A DNA stretch of 64,000 bases from Gordonia prachuapensis (GCF_036350515.1 NZ_JAZDUE010000010.1:140335-204334); one strand, 5' to 3'; counted from the stretch's first letter, positions 39,124 through 47,314 are shown. Made by a program: numbers and translations. Notes: generated by a model from the letters alone, not told the origin.

Positions 39124-39142
39124 GTAGGCGAGGCTACCCTAA
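39124..39142. promoter_or_regulatory. IdeR/DtxR-type iron box upstream of flavodoxin
   Basis: GTAGGCGAGGCTACCCTAA matches 15 of 19 positions of the DtxR/IdeR consensus TTAGGTTAGGCTAACCTAA, including both half-site ends except the first base. It lies in the divergent gap between the flavodoxin gene (start 39076, minus strand) and mmsA (start 39267). Repression by iron-loaded IdeR would fit the flavodoxin gene; an effect on mmsA is less likely. Confidence 0.65.
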
Positions 39143-39178
39143 GTTGGATTCGGCGGGAAATCTGCAGGTGAAGGGGGC

Positions 39179-39206
39179 TTGCGAAAATACTTGGATGTCC
39201 TACTAT
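39179..39206 (+). promoter_or_regulatory. Probable promoter of the mmsA operon
   Basis: TTGCGA at 39179-39184 and TACTAT at 39201-39206 with a 16-nt spacer resemble a housekeeping-sigma promoter. The -10 lies 61 nt before the mmsA start. TCCT and AGGA flank the -10 as a short inverted repeat (TCCT-ACTATTG-AGGA), a possible operator. Confidence 0.45.
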
Positions 39207-39266
39207 TGAGGACGGAAGCCGATTTCCCCGGCGTTGCCCCGACTCCCGAATCAAGGTGATCTCCCC

Positions 39267-40835
39267 GTGTCAACTACTGACGTCGACGTCCGTTCCGTCC
39301 CTCACTTTCTGAACGGCTCCGCCGTGACCGTCACCGACGGCCGATTCGCAGACGTGTTCAACCCCAGTACCGGCGCGGTCGCCGCGAAGGTTCCGCTCGC
39401 CTCGACCGCCGAGGTCGACGCCGCGGTCGCCACCGCCGTCGAGGCGCAACGTGAATGGGCGGCGTGGAACCCGCAGCGTCGCGCCCGCGTGCTGATGCGG
39501 TTCGTCGACATCGTCAACCAGAACGCCGACGAACTGGCCACGCTGCTCTCGATGGAACACGGCAAGACCCACGCCGACGCGAAGGGCGACATCCAGCGCG
39601 GCATCGAGGTCATCGAGTTCGCCATCGGCATCCCGCACCTCCTCAAGGGCGAGTTCACCGAAGGCGCCGGCGCCGGAATCGACGTGCACTCCGTCCGTCA
39701 GCCGCTCGGTGTGGTCGCGGGCATCACGCCCTTCAACTTCCCGGCGATGATCCCGCTGTGGAAGGCCGGGCCGGCCCTGGCCTGTGGCAACGCCTTCATC
39801 CTCAAGCCCAGCGAACGTGATCCGTCGGTGCCCGTGAAACTCGCCGAGTACTTCACCCAGGCAGGTCTGCCCGACGGCGTCTTCCAGGTCGTGCACGGCG
39901 ACAAGGAATCCGTCGACGCGCTGCTGAACAACCCCGATGTCCAGGCATTCGGCTTCGTCGGCAGCTCCGACATCGCGCAGTACATCTATTCGACGGCCGC
40001 GGCCAACGGCAAGCGTTCCCAGTGCTTCGGTGGCGCGAAGAACCACATGATCGTCATGCCCGACGCCAACCTCGACCAGGTCGCCGACGCGCTGATCGGC
40101 GCAGGTTACGGCAGTGCCGGCGAGCGCTGTATGGCGATCAGCGTCGCGGTCCCGGTGGGTGAGCAGACCGCAGAAAGGCTGCGCGCCAAGCTGATCGACA
40201 AGGTCAACGCCCTGCGGGTGGGTCACAGCCTCGATCCGAAGGCCGACTACGGACCGCTGGTGACCGCCGCGGCGCTCGAGCGGGTCAAGGGCTATATCGC
40301 CAAGGGTGTCGAGGAAGGGGCGGAGCTGGTCATCGACGGCCGCGAACGCACCAGCGACGAGCAGTCCTACGGTGACGAGGACATCTCCGGCGGCTTCTTC
40401 ATCGGCCCGACCCTGTTCGACCATGTCACCAAGGAGATGACGTCTTACACCGACGAGATCTTCGGCCCGGTGCTGCAGATCGTGCGGGCCGGCGACTACG
40501 AAGAGGCGCTCGCGCTGGCGTCGGATCATCAGTACGGCAACGGTGTCGCGATCTTCACCCAGGACGGCGACGCCGCGCGCGACTTCACCGCGCGGGTCAA
40601 CGTCGGCATGGTCGGGGTGAACGTGCCCATCCCGGTTCCGGTGGCTTACTACACCTTCGGCGGTTGGAAGCGGTCCGGTTTCGGCGACCTGAACCAACAC
40701 GGCCCCGCGTCGATCCAGTTCTACACCAAGACCAAGACCATCACGTCGCGGTGGCCGTCGGGCATCAAGGACGGGGCGAGCGAAGCGACGGGGTATTCAG
40801 GAAAGGCCGAGTTCGTCATCCCGACGATGGACTGA
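39267..40835 (+). CDS. mmsA: CoA-acylating methylmalonate-semialdehyde dehydrogenase
   Basis: A 522-residue aldehyde dehydrogenase of the MmsA type. The catalytic Cys lies in GYGSAGERCMAIS. QCFGGAKNHMIVMPDA replaces the usual Glu-containing ALDH motif and is diagnostic of the CoA-acylating methylmalonate-semialdehyde enzyme. GITPFNFPAMIPLWK is part of the NAD site. GTG at 39267, with AAGGTG 8 nt upstream, is preferred over an ATG at 39234. It forms an operon with isobutyryl-CoA and 3-hydroxyisobutyrate dehydrogenases and performs the last step of valine breakdown, giving propionyl-CoA and CO2. Confidence 0.95.
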   Translation: MSTTDVDVRSVPHFLNGSAVTVTDGRFADVFNPSTGAVAAKVPLASTAEVDAAVATAVEAQREWAAWNPQRRARVLMRFVDIVNQNADELATLLSMEHGKTHADAKGDIQRGIEVIEFAIGIPHLLKGEFTEGAGAGIDVHSVRQPLGVVAGITPFNFPAMIPLWKAGPALACGNAFILKPSERDPSVPVKLAEYFTQAGLPDGVFQVVHGDKESVDALLNNPDVQAFGFVGSSDIAQYIYSTAAANGKRSQCFGGAKNHMIVMPDANLDQVADALIGAGYGSAGERCMAISVAVPVGEQTAERLRAKLIDKVNALRVGHSLDPKADYGPLVTAAALERVKGYIAKGVEEGAELVIDGRERTSDEQSYGDEDISGGFFIGPTLFDHVTKEMTSYTDEIFGPVLQIVRAGDYEEALALASDHQYGNGVAIFTQDGDAARDFTARVNVGMVGVNVPIPVPVAYYTFGGWKRSGFGDLNQHGPASIQFYTKTKTITSRWPSGIKDGASEATGYSGKAEFVIPTMD

Positions 40836-40868
40836 TCCTGCGGGAACCGAAGTGAGAGAGCATCACGC

Positions 40869-42035
40869 ATGACGATCATCACCGACAGCGGTCTCGACGC
40901 CGACGAGCGCGTCATCGTCGAGACCGCCGCCGGGTTCGCGGCCAAGAAACTGGCGCCCTTCGCCCTGGAATGGGATGAGAGCCACCACTTTCCGGTCGAC
41001 GAACTCCGCGAGGCAGCCGAACTCGGCATGGCCGCCATCTACTGTGCCGAGGACGTCGGCGGCAGCGGTCTGCGCAGGATCGACGGCGTGCGGATCTTCG
41101 AGCAGCTGGCCTACGCCGACCCGGCCGTCGCCGCGTTCCTCTCGATCCACAACATGTGCACGTGGATGGTCGACGGATACGGCACGCCAGAACAACGGGC
41201 GGTGTGGGTGCCGAAGTTGGCGTCGATGGAAGCCGTTGCCAGCTACTGCCTCACCGAGCCGGGTGCCGGATCCGACGCCGCCGCGCTGTCCACGCGGGCG
41301 GTCCGGTCGGGCGACGAGTACGTGCTCACCGGCGTCAAGCAGTTCATCTCGGGTGCCGGTGCGAGTGATGTCTACATCCTCATGGCACGTACCGGCGCCG
41401 ACGGTCCGCGCGGTATCTCGACGTTCATCGTCGAGAAGGACCGCCCGGGGCTGAGTTTCGGTGCGCAGGAACGCAAGATGGGCTGGCACGCGCAGCCGAC
41501 CGCGCAGGTGATCCTCGACGAGGTGAGGGTGCCGGCCGCGAACCTGCTCGGTGGCGAGGAGGGGATCGGCTTCGGCATCGCCATGAACGGGCTCAACGGC
41601 GGGCGCCTCAACATCGCGGCGTCGTCGTTGGGCGGCGCGCAGGCCGCATTCGACCGGGCAGCGCAGTATGTGGCCTCCCGGAAGGCGTTCGGCGGCGCGC
41701 TGATCGACGAGCCCACCATCCGGTTCACACTCGCCGACATGGCGACCTCGTTGGAGGCCTCGCGACTGATGCTGTGGCAGGCGGCCGCGGCGCTCGACGC
41801 CGACGCCCCCGACAAGGTGGAGAAGTGCGCGATGGCCAAGCGCTTCGTCACCGACACCTGCTTCACCGTTGCCGACCAGGCCCTGCAACTGCACGGCGGC
41901 TACGGGTATCTGAACGAATACGGTCTCGAGAAGATCGTCCGCGATCTGCGGGTGCATCGGATACTGGAGGGCACCAACGAGATCATGCGGGTCGTGGTCG
42001 GGCGGTCGATCGCGTCGCGGTACCGCGAGAACTGA
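40869..42035 (+). CDS. Acyl-CoA dehydrogenase, probably isobutyryl-CoA dehydrogenase
   Basis: A 388-residue acyl-CoA dehydrogenase. YCLTEPGAGSDAAALST contacts FAD and substrate, QLHGGYGYLNEYGLEKIVRD is the second ACAD signature, and RILEGTNEIMR contains the catalytic Glu in the EGT position. Its place between mmsA and mmsB indicates the valine-pathway substrate isobutyryl-CoA, oxidised to methacrylyl-CoA. The enoyl-CoA hydratase and 3-hydroxyisobutyryl-CoA hydrolase for the intervening steps are not in the window. Confidence 0.92.
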   Translation: MTIITDSGLDADERVIVETAAGFAAKKLAPFALEWDESHHFPVDELREAAELGMAAIYCAEDVGGSGLRRIDGVRIFEQLAYADPAVAAFLSIHNMCTWMVDGYGTPEQRAVWVPKLASMEAVASYCLTEPGAGSDAAALSTRAVRSGDEYVLTGVKQFISGAGASDVYILMARTGADGPRGISTFIVEKDRPGLSFGAQERKMGWHAQPTAQVILDEVRVPAANLLGGEEGIGFGIAMNGLNGGRLNIAASSLGGAQAAFDRAAQYVASRKAFGGALIDEPTIRFTLADMATSLEASRLMLWQAAAALDADAPDKVEKCAMAKRFVTDTCFTVADQALQLHGGYGYLNEYGLEKIVRDLRVHRILEGTNEIMRVVVGRSIASRYREN

Positions 42036-42078
42036 CCGCACCGCCAGACAACATCATCGAACACAGGGAGATTCGACA

Positions 42079-42948
42079 ATGACGACGATCGCCTTTCTGG
42101 GCCTCGGCAACATGGGTGGTCCCATGGCAGCGAACCTGGTGAAAGCCGGGCACACGGTGCACGGTTTCGATCCGGTGCCCGAGGCGGTGAAGACAGCGCA
42201 GGAGAACGGCGTCGAAACATTCCCGACCGCGGTCGAGGCCGTCGCCGCCGCCGAGGTGGTGATCACCATGCTGCCCAGCGGGGCCATCGTGAAGAACCTC
42301 TACACCGACATCCTGCCCGCCACCCAGACCGGTGCGCTGCTCATCGACAGTTCCACCATCTCCGTCGACGACGCGCGGTCGATCCACGAGCAGGCCGCCG
42401 ACCACGGATTCGCACAACTCGACGCCCCCGTGTCCGGTGGGGTGAAGGGCGCGGTGGCCGGCACGTTGGCCTTCATGGTCGGCGGCGAGGACGAGGCCTT
42501 CACCGCGGCGCGCCCGACGCTGGAACCCATGGCCGGCAAGGTGATCCACTGCGGTGCGGCCGGTGCCGGACAGGCCGCGAAGGTGTGTAACAACATGGTG
42601 CTGGCGGTCCAGCAGATCGCCGTCGGCGAGGCGTTCGTGCTGGCCGAGAAGCTCGGGCTGTCCGACCAGGCCCTCTACGACGTCATCACCGGCGCCACCG
42701 GCAACTGCTGGGCCGTCCAGACCAACTGCCCGGTGCCCGGCCCGGTGCCCACCTCGCCGGCCAACAACGACTTCAAGCCGGGCTTCGCGACGGCGCTCAT
42801 GAACAAGGACCTGGGCCTGGCGCTCGACGCCATCGGCAGCACCGGCTCCCGCGCCCCGTTGGGCACCCATGCCGCGCAGATCTACAAGTCGTTCGCCGAG
42901 CAGCACGCCGACCTCGACTTCAGCGCGATCATCAAGACGCTCCACTGA
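42079..42948 (+). CDS. mmsB: 3-hydroxyisobutyrate dehydrogenase
   Basis: A 289-residue beta-hydroxyacid dehydrogenase. LGLGNMGGPMAANLVKAGH is the NAD(P)-binding motif, DAPVSGGVKGA the substrate-binding motif, and GAGQAAKVCNNM carries the catalytic Lys. It oxidises 3-hydroxyisobutyrate to methylmalonate semialdehyde, feeding MmsA. An AGGGAG ribosome site lies about 10 nt upstream. A tandem 75-bp repeat begins immediately after the stop. Confidence 0.94.
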   Translation: MTTIAFLGLGNMGGPMAANLVKAGHTVHGFDPVPEAVKTAQENGVETFPTAVEAVAAAEVVITMLPSGAIVKNLYTDILPATQTGALLIDSSTISVDDARSIHEQAADHGFAQLDAPVSGGVKGAVAGTLAFMVGGEDEAFTAARPTLEPMAGKVIHCGAAGAGQAAKVCNNMVLAVQQIAVGEAFVLAEKLGLSDQALYDVITGATGNCWAVQTNCPVPGPVPTSPANNDFKPGFATALMNKDLGLALDAIGSTGSRAPLGTHAAQIYKSFAEQHADLDFSAIIKTLH

Positions 42949-42951
42949 ACT

Positions 42952-43110
42952 GATGGCGCCGGGCCCGCTCTCGCTGCGGGCCTCCTCGCTGCGCTCGTCG
43001 ATCCTCGCTCGGTGACCCGGACGCTGGATGGCGCCGGGCCCGCTCTCGCTGCGGGCCTCCTCGCTGCGCTCGTCGATCCTCGCTCGGCGACCCGGACGCT
43101 GGATGGCGCC
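42952..43110. repeat. Exact-period 75-bp tandem repeat between mmsB and marR
   Basis: Two full copies start at 42952 and 43027, differing at one base (GGTGACC versus GGCGACC), and a 9-base third start (GATGGCGCC) lies at 43102-43110. The unit includes GCCGGGCCCGCTC and CTCGCTGCGCTCG. The array fills the whole gap between the mmsB stop and the stop codon of the convergent marR gene. It is unrelated in sequence to the TCGAGTAGTCC repeat family. Confidence 0.9.
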
Positions 43111-43614
43111 TCAGAAGTCACCCGCGTTGTGCCGTAGCGACTGGATTGCGGTCACCATCGAGGTCATCTCGTCGTCGGTCATCCCGACCGCACCGAACAC
43201 CTCGTCGTTGAGTGTCGCGGTAGCGTCCTCGACCGTGGACCGGCCGAGATCGGTGATCTCCACCAGGGTTGTCCGGCCGTCGGTGGGGTGGGGGACCCGG
43301 CGGACGAGCTTCGCCTCCTCGAGGCGACGGATCGCATGCGTGACACTGGTGACGTGCACCTGGAGCCGATCACTCGCCTTGGTGATGGGTAACGCGCCCT
43401 GCCGCGAAAAGGCCAGCAGGCGAAGCAGTTCGAAGCGCGAGAAGCTCAGATCGTAGGGACGCAGCGCGCCCTCGACGCGGGCCAGCAGGATCTGGTGTGC
43501 GCGCATGATCGAGGTCACCGCGACCATGCCGTCGGCGACGTCGCCCCATCCGGCGTCGGCCCAGTTCTGCCGTGCCTCGGCGATCGGGTCGAAACGCATA
43601 CTGCGGCCTGCCAT
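43111..43614 (-). CDS. MarR-family transcriptional regulator
   Basis: A 167-residue MarR protein. ITKASDRLQVHVTSVTHAIRRLEEAKLVRR is the winged-helix recognition region, and HPTDGRTTLVEIT is the wing with the conserved D-x-R pattern. The initial helix LRPYDLSFSRFELLRLLAFSRQG is typical of the family. It lies 10 nt downstream of a TetR-type gene on the same strand, so the two regulators share one transcript. The stop codon abuts the 75-bp tandem repeat. Confidence 0.9.
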   Translation of the reverse strand: MAGRSMRFDPIAEARQNWADAGWGDVADGMVAVTSIMRAHQILLARVEGALRPYDLSFSRFELLRLLAFSRQGALPITKASDRLQVHVTSVTHAIRRLEEAKLVRRVPHPTDGRTTLVEITDLGRSTVEDATATLNDEVFGAVGMTDDEMTSMVTAIQSLRHNAGDF

Positions 43615-43624
43615 GCCTCACACC

Positions 43625-44212
43625 CTATCCACGATCGGCACGCCATCCGTCGATGACGGCGCTGGCAGCCGCGACCGGATCGGCCGTGGGCGGGAAGTGG
43701 CCCGACAGCAGTAACAGCGACAATCCGTGTACCTGTGACCAGAGGGATGCCGCCACGGTGTCGACGTCGGCGCCCTTCCGGAACACGCCGGTGTCGATGG
43801 CCCGCGCCACGCCGTGACGCAGGGGTGCGATGGCCCGCGCCGAGGCGGCCTCCGTTTCGGCGGTGGGGGCGATGCCCGCCCGGGATTCGCCGAACATCAA
43901 CTCGTACAGGCGGGGATTGCCCAGTGCCCACCCGACGTACTGCACCCCGAGTTCACCGAGGTCGGACTCGACCTCGGCGCCGGTCGCGGATTCCTGCGCC
44001 GCGGTGAACGACTCGAAAGCACGGACCAGGACACCCCGGATCAGGCCCTCCTTGTTGCCGAACAGTGAGTACACAGCTGTCGTCGAGGTGCCGGCGGCTC
44101 GAGCCACCTCCCGGACCGACAACGCATCGACGCCGCGCTCGCCGACGACCGCCACGGCCTCGTCGAGCAATCGGTCGCGAAGTTCGTCGGTGTGCACTTT
44201 GGGTCTTGCCAT
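43625..44212 (-). CDS. TetR-family transcriptional regulator
   Basis: A 195-residue TetR protein; the helix-turn-helix is LSVREVARAAGTSTTAVYSLFGNKEGLI (about residues 33-60). The C-terminal ligand domain resembles the TetR_C_33-like group by its GWALGNPRLYELMFGE segment. The ATG at 44212 is chosen over an upstream in-frame start because the operator palindrome lies at 44223-44258, just outside. It is the first gene of a TetR-MarR pair and divergent from a DUF4188 gene. Confidence 0.9.
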   Translation of the reverse strand: MARPKVHTDELRDRLLDEAVAVVGERGVDALSVREVARAAGTSTTAVYSLFGNKEGLIRGVLVRAFESFTAAQESATGAEVESDLGELGVQYVGWALGNPRLYELMFGESRAGIAPTAETEAASARAIAPLRHGVARAIDTGVFRKGADVDTVAASLWSQVHGLSLLLLSGHFPPTADPVAAASAVIDGWRADRG

Positions 44213-44222
44213 GGCGACGATT

Positions 44223-44258
44223 GTTTCATAACGTTGTTTTGTAACGACGTTATGAAAC
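44223..44258. promoter_or_regulatory. TetR operator: perfect 12-bp inverted repeat
   Basis: GTTTCATAACGT at 44223-44234 and ACGTTATGAAAC at 44247-44258 are exact inverted complements around a 12-nt spacer that itself holds a GTAACG half-site. The element occupies most of the 64-nt divergent gap between the tetR start (44212) and the DUF4188 gene (44277), the classic place for an autoregulating TetR repressor. Confidence 0.8.
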
Positions 44259-44276
44259 TCCGACCCGGAGGCCAGG

Positions 44277-44753
44277 ATGCCACGTCCCGATGCTCGTCGA
44301 ATCACCAACCAGACCCCGCCGCCCGGGACCACACTGTTCCTGATCGGCATGCGTGTCACCAACCCGCTGCGCGTGCGCGCGTGGCTCTACGTCTTCCTCG
44401 CCATGCCGCGGATGCTGTTTCATCTCCGTCGGCACGCGGACGCGGGAATGCTCACCTACCGCCTCTACGCAGGTTCGTCACTGATGGTGCTCTCGTACTG
44501 GCGCTCCCCAGAAGACCTGCGCCGCTTCGCCGCAGACACCGATGCTCCTCATCTGCCGGCCTGGCGAGGGTTCAACAAACGCTTCGCCGATACCAACTCC
44601 GTCGGTATCTGGCACGAGACGTACGTGATCGGCGAACACGAGACCATCAGCAGCGGAATGCCGCCGTGGGGACTCGCCGAAGCGGTTGGCGCCGAGCCGA
44701 TCGGGCGGGGGAGCGCCACCGCGGCCGCACGACTCGGGCGCTGCCCGGTCTAG
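44277..44753 (+). CDS. DUF4188-family protein
   Basis: A 158-residue protein of the DUF4188 type, with GGAGG at 44267-44271 before the ATG. Recognisable parts are FLIGMRVTNPLRVRAW near the N-terminus, GSSLMVLSYWRSPEDLRRFA in the middle and SVGIWHETYVI near the end, an antibiotic-monooxygenase-like ferredoxin fold. DUF4188 proteins are generally found under control of TetR-type regulators; the biochemical role is not established. It is divergent from tetR with a clear shared operator. Confidence 0.83.
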   Translation: MPRPDARRITNQTPPPGTTLFLIGMRVTNPLRVRAWLYVFLAMPRMLFHLRRHADAGMLTYRLYAGSSLMVLSYWRSPEDLRRFAADTDAPHLPAWRGFNKRFADTNSVGIWHETYVIGEHETISSGMPPWGLAEAVGAEPIGRGSATAAARLGRCPV

Positions 44754-44769
44754 TACTTGGCGAACGCCG

Positions 44770-45417
44770 TCACGCCGACGGTGTGTGCTCGATCAGCATC
44801 TCGATCGCGCCGACGATGGTGTCCACCAGACCGGCAACCGTGTGGTCGCCGAGTTCGCCCCGCTGTTCGTCGGAGCGCATCATGATCACCGACTCGACGA
44901 GGCGGAACGGGAGAAGACGTCGGTTGTCGGAGGCGTTGCCGAGGGTCTCGGTGGCCAGTGACTCGTACGCGGCGGCGAGCTCCTGGCGGGCGGCGCGGAA
45001 CTCGCCGAAGCGATCGTCGGCGAGTTCGGGCAGCAGATAGAGCGCCCCGAGGTTCCAGCGTCCGGCGGCCAACTGTGTCACGTCGTAGCGCGCCAGGTCC
45101 AACAGACGTTGCAGGGCAGGTGCTTCGGTATCGAGCAGTTCACGGGCGCGTTCGGCGGACGGGTCGACGGTGGTGGCGAGCAGCGCGGCGAGAATGTCGT
45201 CCTTGGTCTTGAAGTAGTGGTACAGCGACGCCTGCCGGACGCCGACCGCGTCGGCGATCATCCGGGTCGACGTGCCGGTGTACCCGTGCCGGGTGAACAA
45301 CTCGGCCGCGGCATCGAGGATCTCATCGCGCGCGGTGTCGCCGTGGCGCCTCGGTTTGACCAATCGTGGGCGGCCCGGGCTGGCCGTGCGCTCCTGTGCT
45401 GACGCCCGCGTCGCCAT
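44770..45417 (-). CDS. TetR-family regulator, probable controller of the permease/DUF1989 operon
   Basis: A 215-residue TetR protein. The DNA-binding part includes AAELFTRHGYTGTSTRMIADAVGVRQASLYHYFKTKDDIL (about residues 37-76). The C-terminal domain is of the kind found with nitrogen or amino-acid operons, by general resemblance only. It is divergent from the APC permease gene; the 236-nt gap contains two matching palindromes over the permease promoter. Repression of the guanidine/urea-type operon in the absence of substrate is the simplest model. Confidence 0.88.
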   Translation of the reverse strand: MATRASAQERTASPGRPRLVKPRRHGDTARDEILDAAAELFTRHGYTGTSTRMIADAVGVRQASLYHYFKTKDDILAALLATTVDPSAERARELLDTEAPALQRLLDLARYDVTQLAAGRWNLGALYLLPELADDRFGEFRAARQELAAAYESLATETLGNASDNRRLLPFRLVESVIMMRSDEQRGELGDHTVAGLVDTIVGAIEMLIEHTPSA

Positions 45418-45550
45418 GGCAGTCCTCGATTCGCGCCCCTGTGTTGGTCATCCGGCAGAATCCAGCCTAGCGCACCCCTGTTTCGGGCATTCGGGGCTCT
45501 GACCTGCGGCGCGTAACACATTCTTAGCGCCAGTTTCCGCGCCTGAAACA

Positions 45551-45603
45551 TTTCTGTCACTTGATAGAAATTGCTGTACGTTTATCTATCAACCGACAGA
45601 TAA
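45551..45603. promoter_or_regulatory. Twin TetR-type operators overlapping the permease promoter
   Basis: Two related palindromes lie 32 bp apart centre to centre. The first is TTTCTGTC-ACTT-GATAGAAA (45551-45570) and the second TTATCTATC-AACC-GACAGATAA (45582-45603), each with one mismatch between arms and the same core TCTRTC-N4-GAYAGA. Three helical turns of spacing would place two dimers on the same face. A promoter-like TTGATA (45561-45566) and TATCTA (45583-45588) lie inside them, so binding would block transcription. Confidence 0.65.
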
Positions 45604-45653
45604 GCCGCTCACCGTTGAGCCGACCACGAAGACCTCAGCAGAGAGACGACCAC

Positions 45654-47222
45654 ATGACCTCCACCGCGACGACACCGCCACCTGTCCCGCCACCGTCCTC
45701 GGGCGGCGGGGATGCCGACGACCTCTCCGAGTTCGGGTACGACCAGCAACTGCACCGCTCGCTCGGGAAGTTCGCGTCCTTCGCGGCCGGTTTCTCGTTC
45801 GTGTCGATCCTCACGACGATCTTCCAGCTCTTCGGGCTCGGCTTCGGGTTCGGTGGGCCGGCGTTCTTCTGGACGTGGCCGATCGTGTACGCAGGCCAGT
45901 TCCTGGTGGCGCTGTGCTTCGCCGAGATCGCCGCCCGCTACCCGATCTCCGGGGCCATCTACCAATGGTCTCGCCGGATGGGCGGTGAGGTCATCGGCTG
46001 GTTCGGCGGCTGGTTCATGATGATCGCCCAGATCGTCACCGCCTCCGCGGCCGCGATCGCTCTGCAGGTCGTGCTGCCGTCGGTCTGGGGTGGATTCCAG
46101 GTCATCGGCGACGACCCGACCCTCACCAGCACCAGCGGTGCGGCCAACGCGGTCCTGCTGGGCTCGGTCCTGCTGGTCATCGTCACCACCATCAACTGCG
46201 TCGGCATCTCATGGATGAGCCGCATCAACAACATCGGCGTCACGTGTGAACTCGTCGGCGTCGTCGCCGTGGTGCTGGCGTTGTTCACCCACGCCCAGCG
46301 TGGCCCCGACGTCGTGTTCGACACCGGCATCCCCGGCCAGCAGCCCGGCTACATCTGGGCGTTCATCGTGTCCGGACTCATGGCCGCCTACGTCATGGTG
46401 GGCTTCGGGTCCGCCGGTGAGCTCGCGGAAGAGACCCGCAACCCGCGCCGCGTCGCGCCGAAGACCATTCGTCTCGCGCTGACGGTCTCGGCGATCGGTG
46501 GTGGTCTCATGCTCCTCGGTGCGCTGATGGCCGCACCGACCCTCGACGAACAACTCGCCACCGGTGGCCTGCCGTACGTGCTCGACTCGGTGCTCGGCAG
46601 CTTCTGGGGCAAGGTGCTGCTCTGCGACGTCGCGGTGGCGATCTTCATCTGCACCCTGGCCATCCAGACCGCGTGCTCGCGGCTGATGTTCTCGATGGCC
46701 CGGGACGGCCGCCTGCCGTTCTCGAAGACGCTGTCGCATGTCAACGAGCGCACCGGAACGCCCATCGCGCCCGCAATCCTCATCGGTGTGCTTTGCATCG
46801 GCATCCTGCTCGTCAACGTCGGCAACTCGGCGATCTTCGCCACCCTGGCCAGCGTCTGCATCATCTTGATCTACCTTGCCTACCTGTCGGTGACGGCGCC
46901 GATGCTCTATCGCCGGTTCCAGGGCTGGCCGACCGACCGGACGGCTGTCGACGCCGAGGGCAAGAAGCTGTTCACGATGGGCCCGTTCGGCATCGTCGTC
47001 AACGTGCTCGCAGTCGCCTACGGCACGTTCATGGTGATCAATCTCGCCTGGCCGCGGGCCGAGATCTTCGACCCGTCGGGGGAGATGCCGATCCTGCGCT
47101 GGGCCGGCCCGATCTGCATCGCGATCACTGTTCTCGTGGGCATCGCGTGCTTCCCGCGAGGCAAGGAACATCCGAAGCCGGTCACCTCGCCGATCGCTGA
47201 TCGAGTCGACACGAGCCGCTAA
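45654..47222 (+). CDS. APC-superfamily amino acid/urea-type permease
   Basis: A 522-residue membrane transporter with about 12 to 13 hydrophobic helices. Hallmarks include FAEIAARYPISGAIYQWSRRMGG in the consensus amphipathic region and GFGSAGELAEETRNPRRVAPKTI. The ATG at 45654 is preferred because in-frame starts further up would overlap the operators. It is the first gene of an operon with DUF1989 proteins, carboxyltransferase and allophanate hydrolase, and is the likely importer of the nitrogen substrate. The last eight codons (ADRVDTSR) and the TAA stop are encoded within a half-copy of the intergenic repeat. Confidence 0.9.
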   Translation: MTSTATTPPPVPPPSSGGGDADDLSEFGYDQQLHRSLGKFASFAAGFSFVSILTTIFQLFGLGFGFGGPAFFWTWPIVYAGQFLVALCFAEIAARYPISGAIYQWSRRMGGEVIGWFGGWFMMIAQIVTASAAAIALQVVLPSVWGGFQVIGDDPTLTSTSGAANAVLLGSVLLVIVTTINCVGISWMSRINNIGVTCELVGVVAVVLALFTHAQRGPDVVFDTGIPGQQPGYIWAFIVSGLMAAYVMVGFGSAGELAEETRNPRRVAPKTIRLALTVSAIGGGLMLLGALMAAPTLDEQLATGGLPYVLDSVLGSFWGKVLLCDVAVAIFICTLAIQTACSRLMFSMARDGRLPFSKTLSHVNERTGTPIAPAILIGVLCIGILLVNVGNSAIFATLASVCIILIYLAYLSVTAPMLYRRFQGWPTDRTAVDAEGKKLFTMGPFGIVVNVLAVAYGTFMVINLAWPRAEIFDPSGEMPILRWAGPICIAITVLVGIACFPRGKEHPKPVTSPIADRVDTSR

Positions 47223-47280
47223 CTTACCCCTTCGCTGATCGAGTAGATGCGAGCCGCTAGGCGAGCATCGTATCGAGATC
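47195..47280. repeat. Intergenic repeat copy plus half-copy overlapping the permease 3' end
   Basis: A half-copy (47195-47222, CGCTGATCGAGTCGACACG then AGCCGCTAA) forms the end of the permease gene. It is followed by a full diverged copy (about 47233-47280, CGCTGATCGAGTAGATGCG, AGCCGCTAGGCGAG, then GTATCGAGATC). The two left halves share the same order and spacing. The repeat therefore contributes coding sequence and the stop codon. Confidence 0.75.
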
Positions 47281-47314
47281 CGTCGGCACGACAACAACAC
47301 TCAGGAGTTTCACC

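Noticed and set aside
44192..45040. Frame of 282 codons across the TetR operator and DUF4188 gene
   Set aside because: It crosses the operator palindrome and overlaps two supported genes in other frames; composition is Arg/Ser/Ala-rich shadow sequence.
45418..45653. Guanidine-I riboswitch upstream of the permease
   Set aside because: I looked for the conserved paired elements and found protein-type palindromes and a promoter instead. A covariance-model search would settle it.
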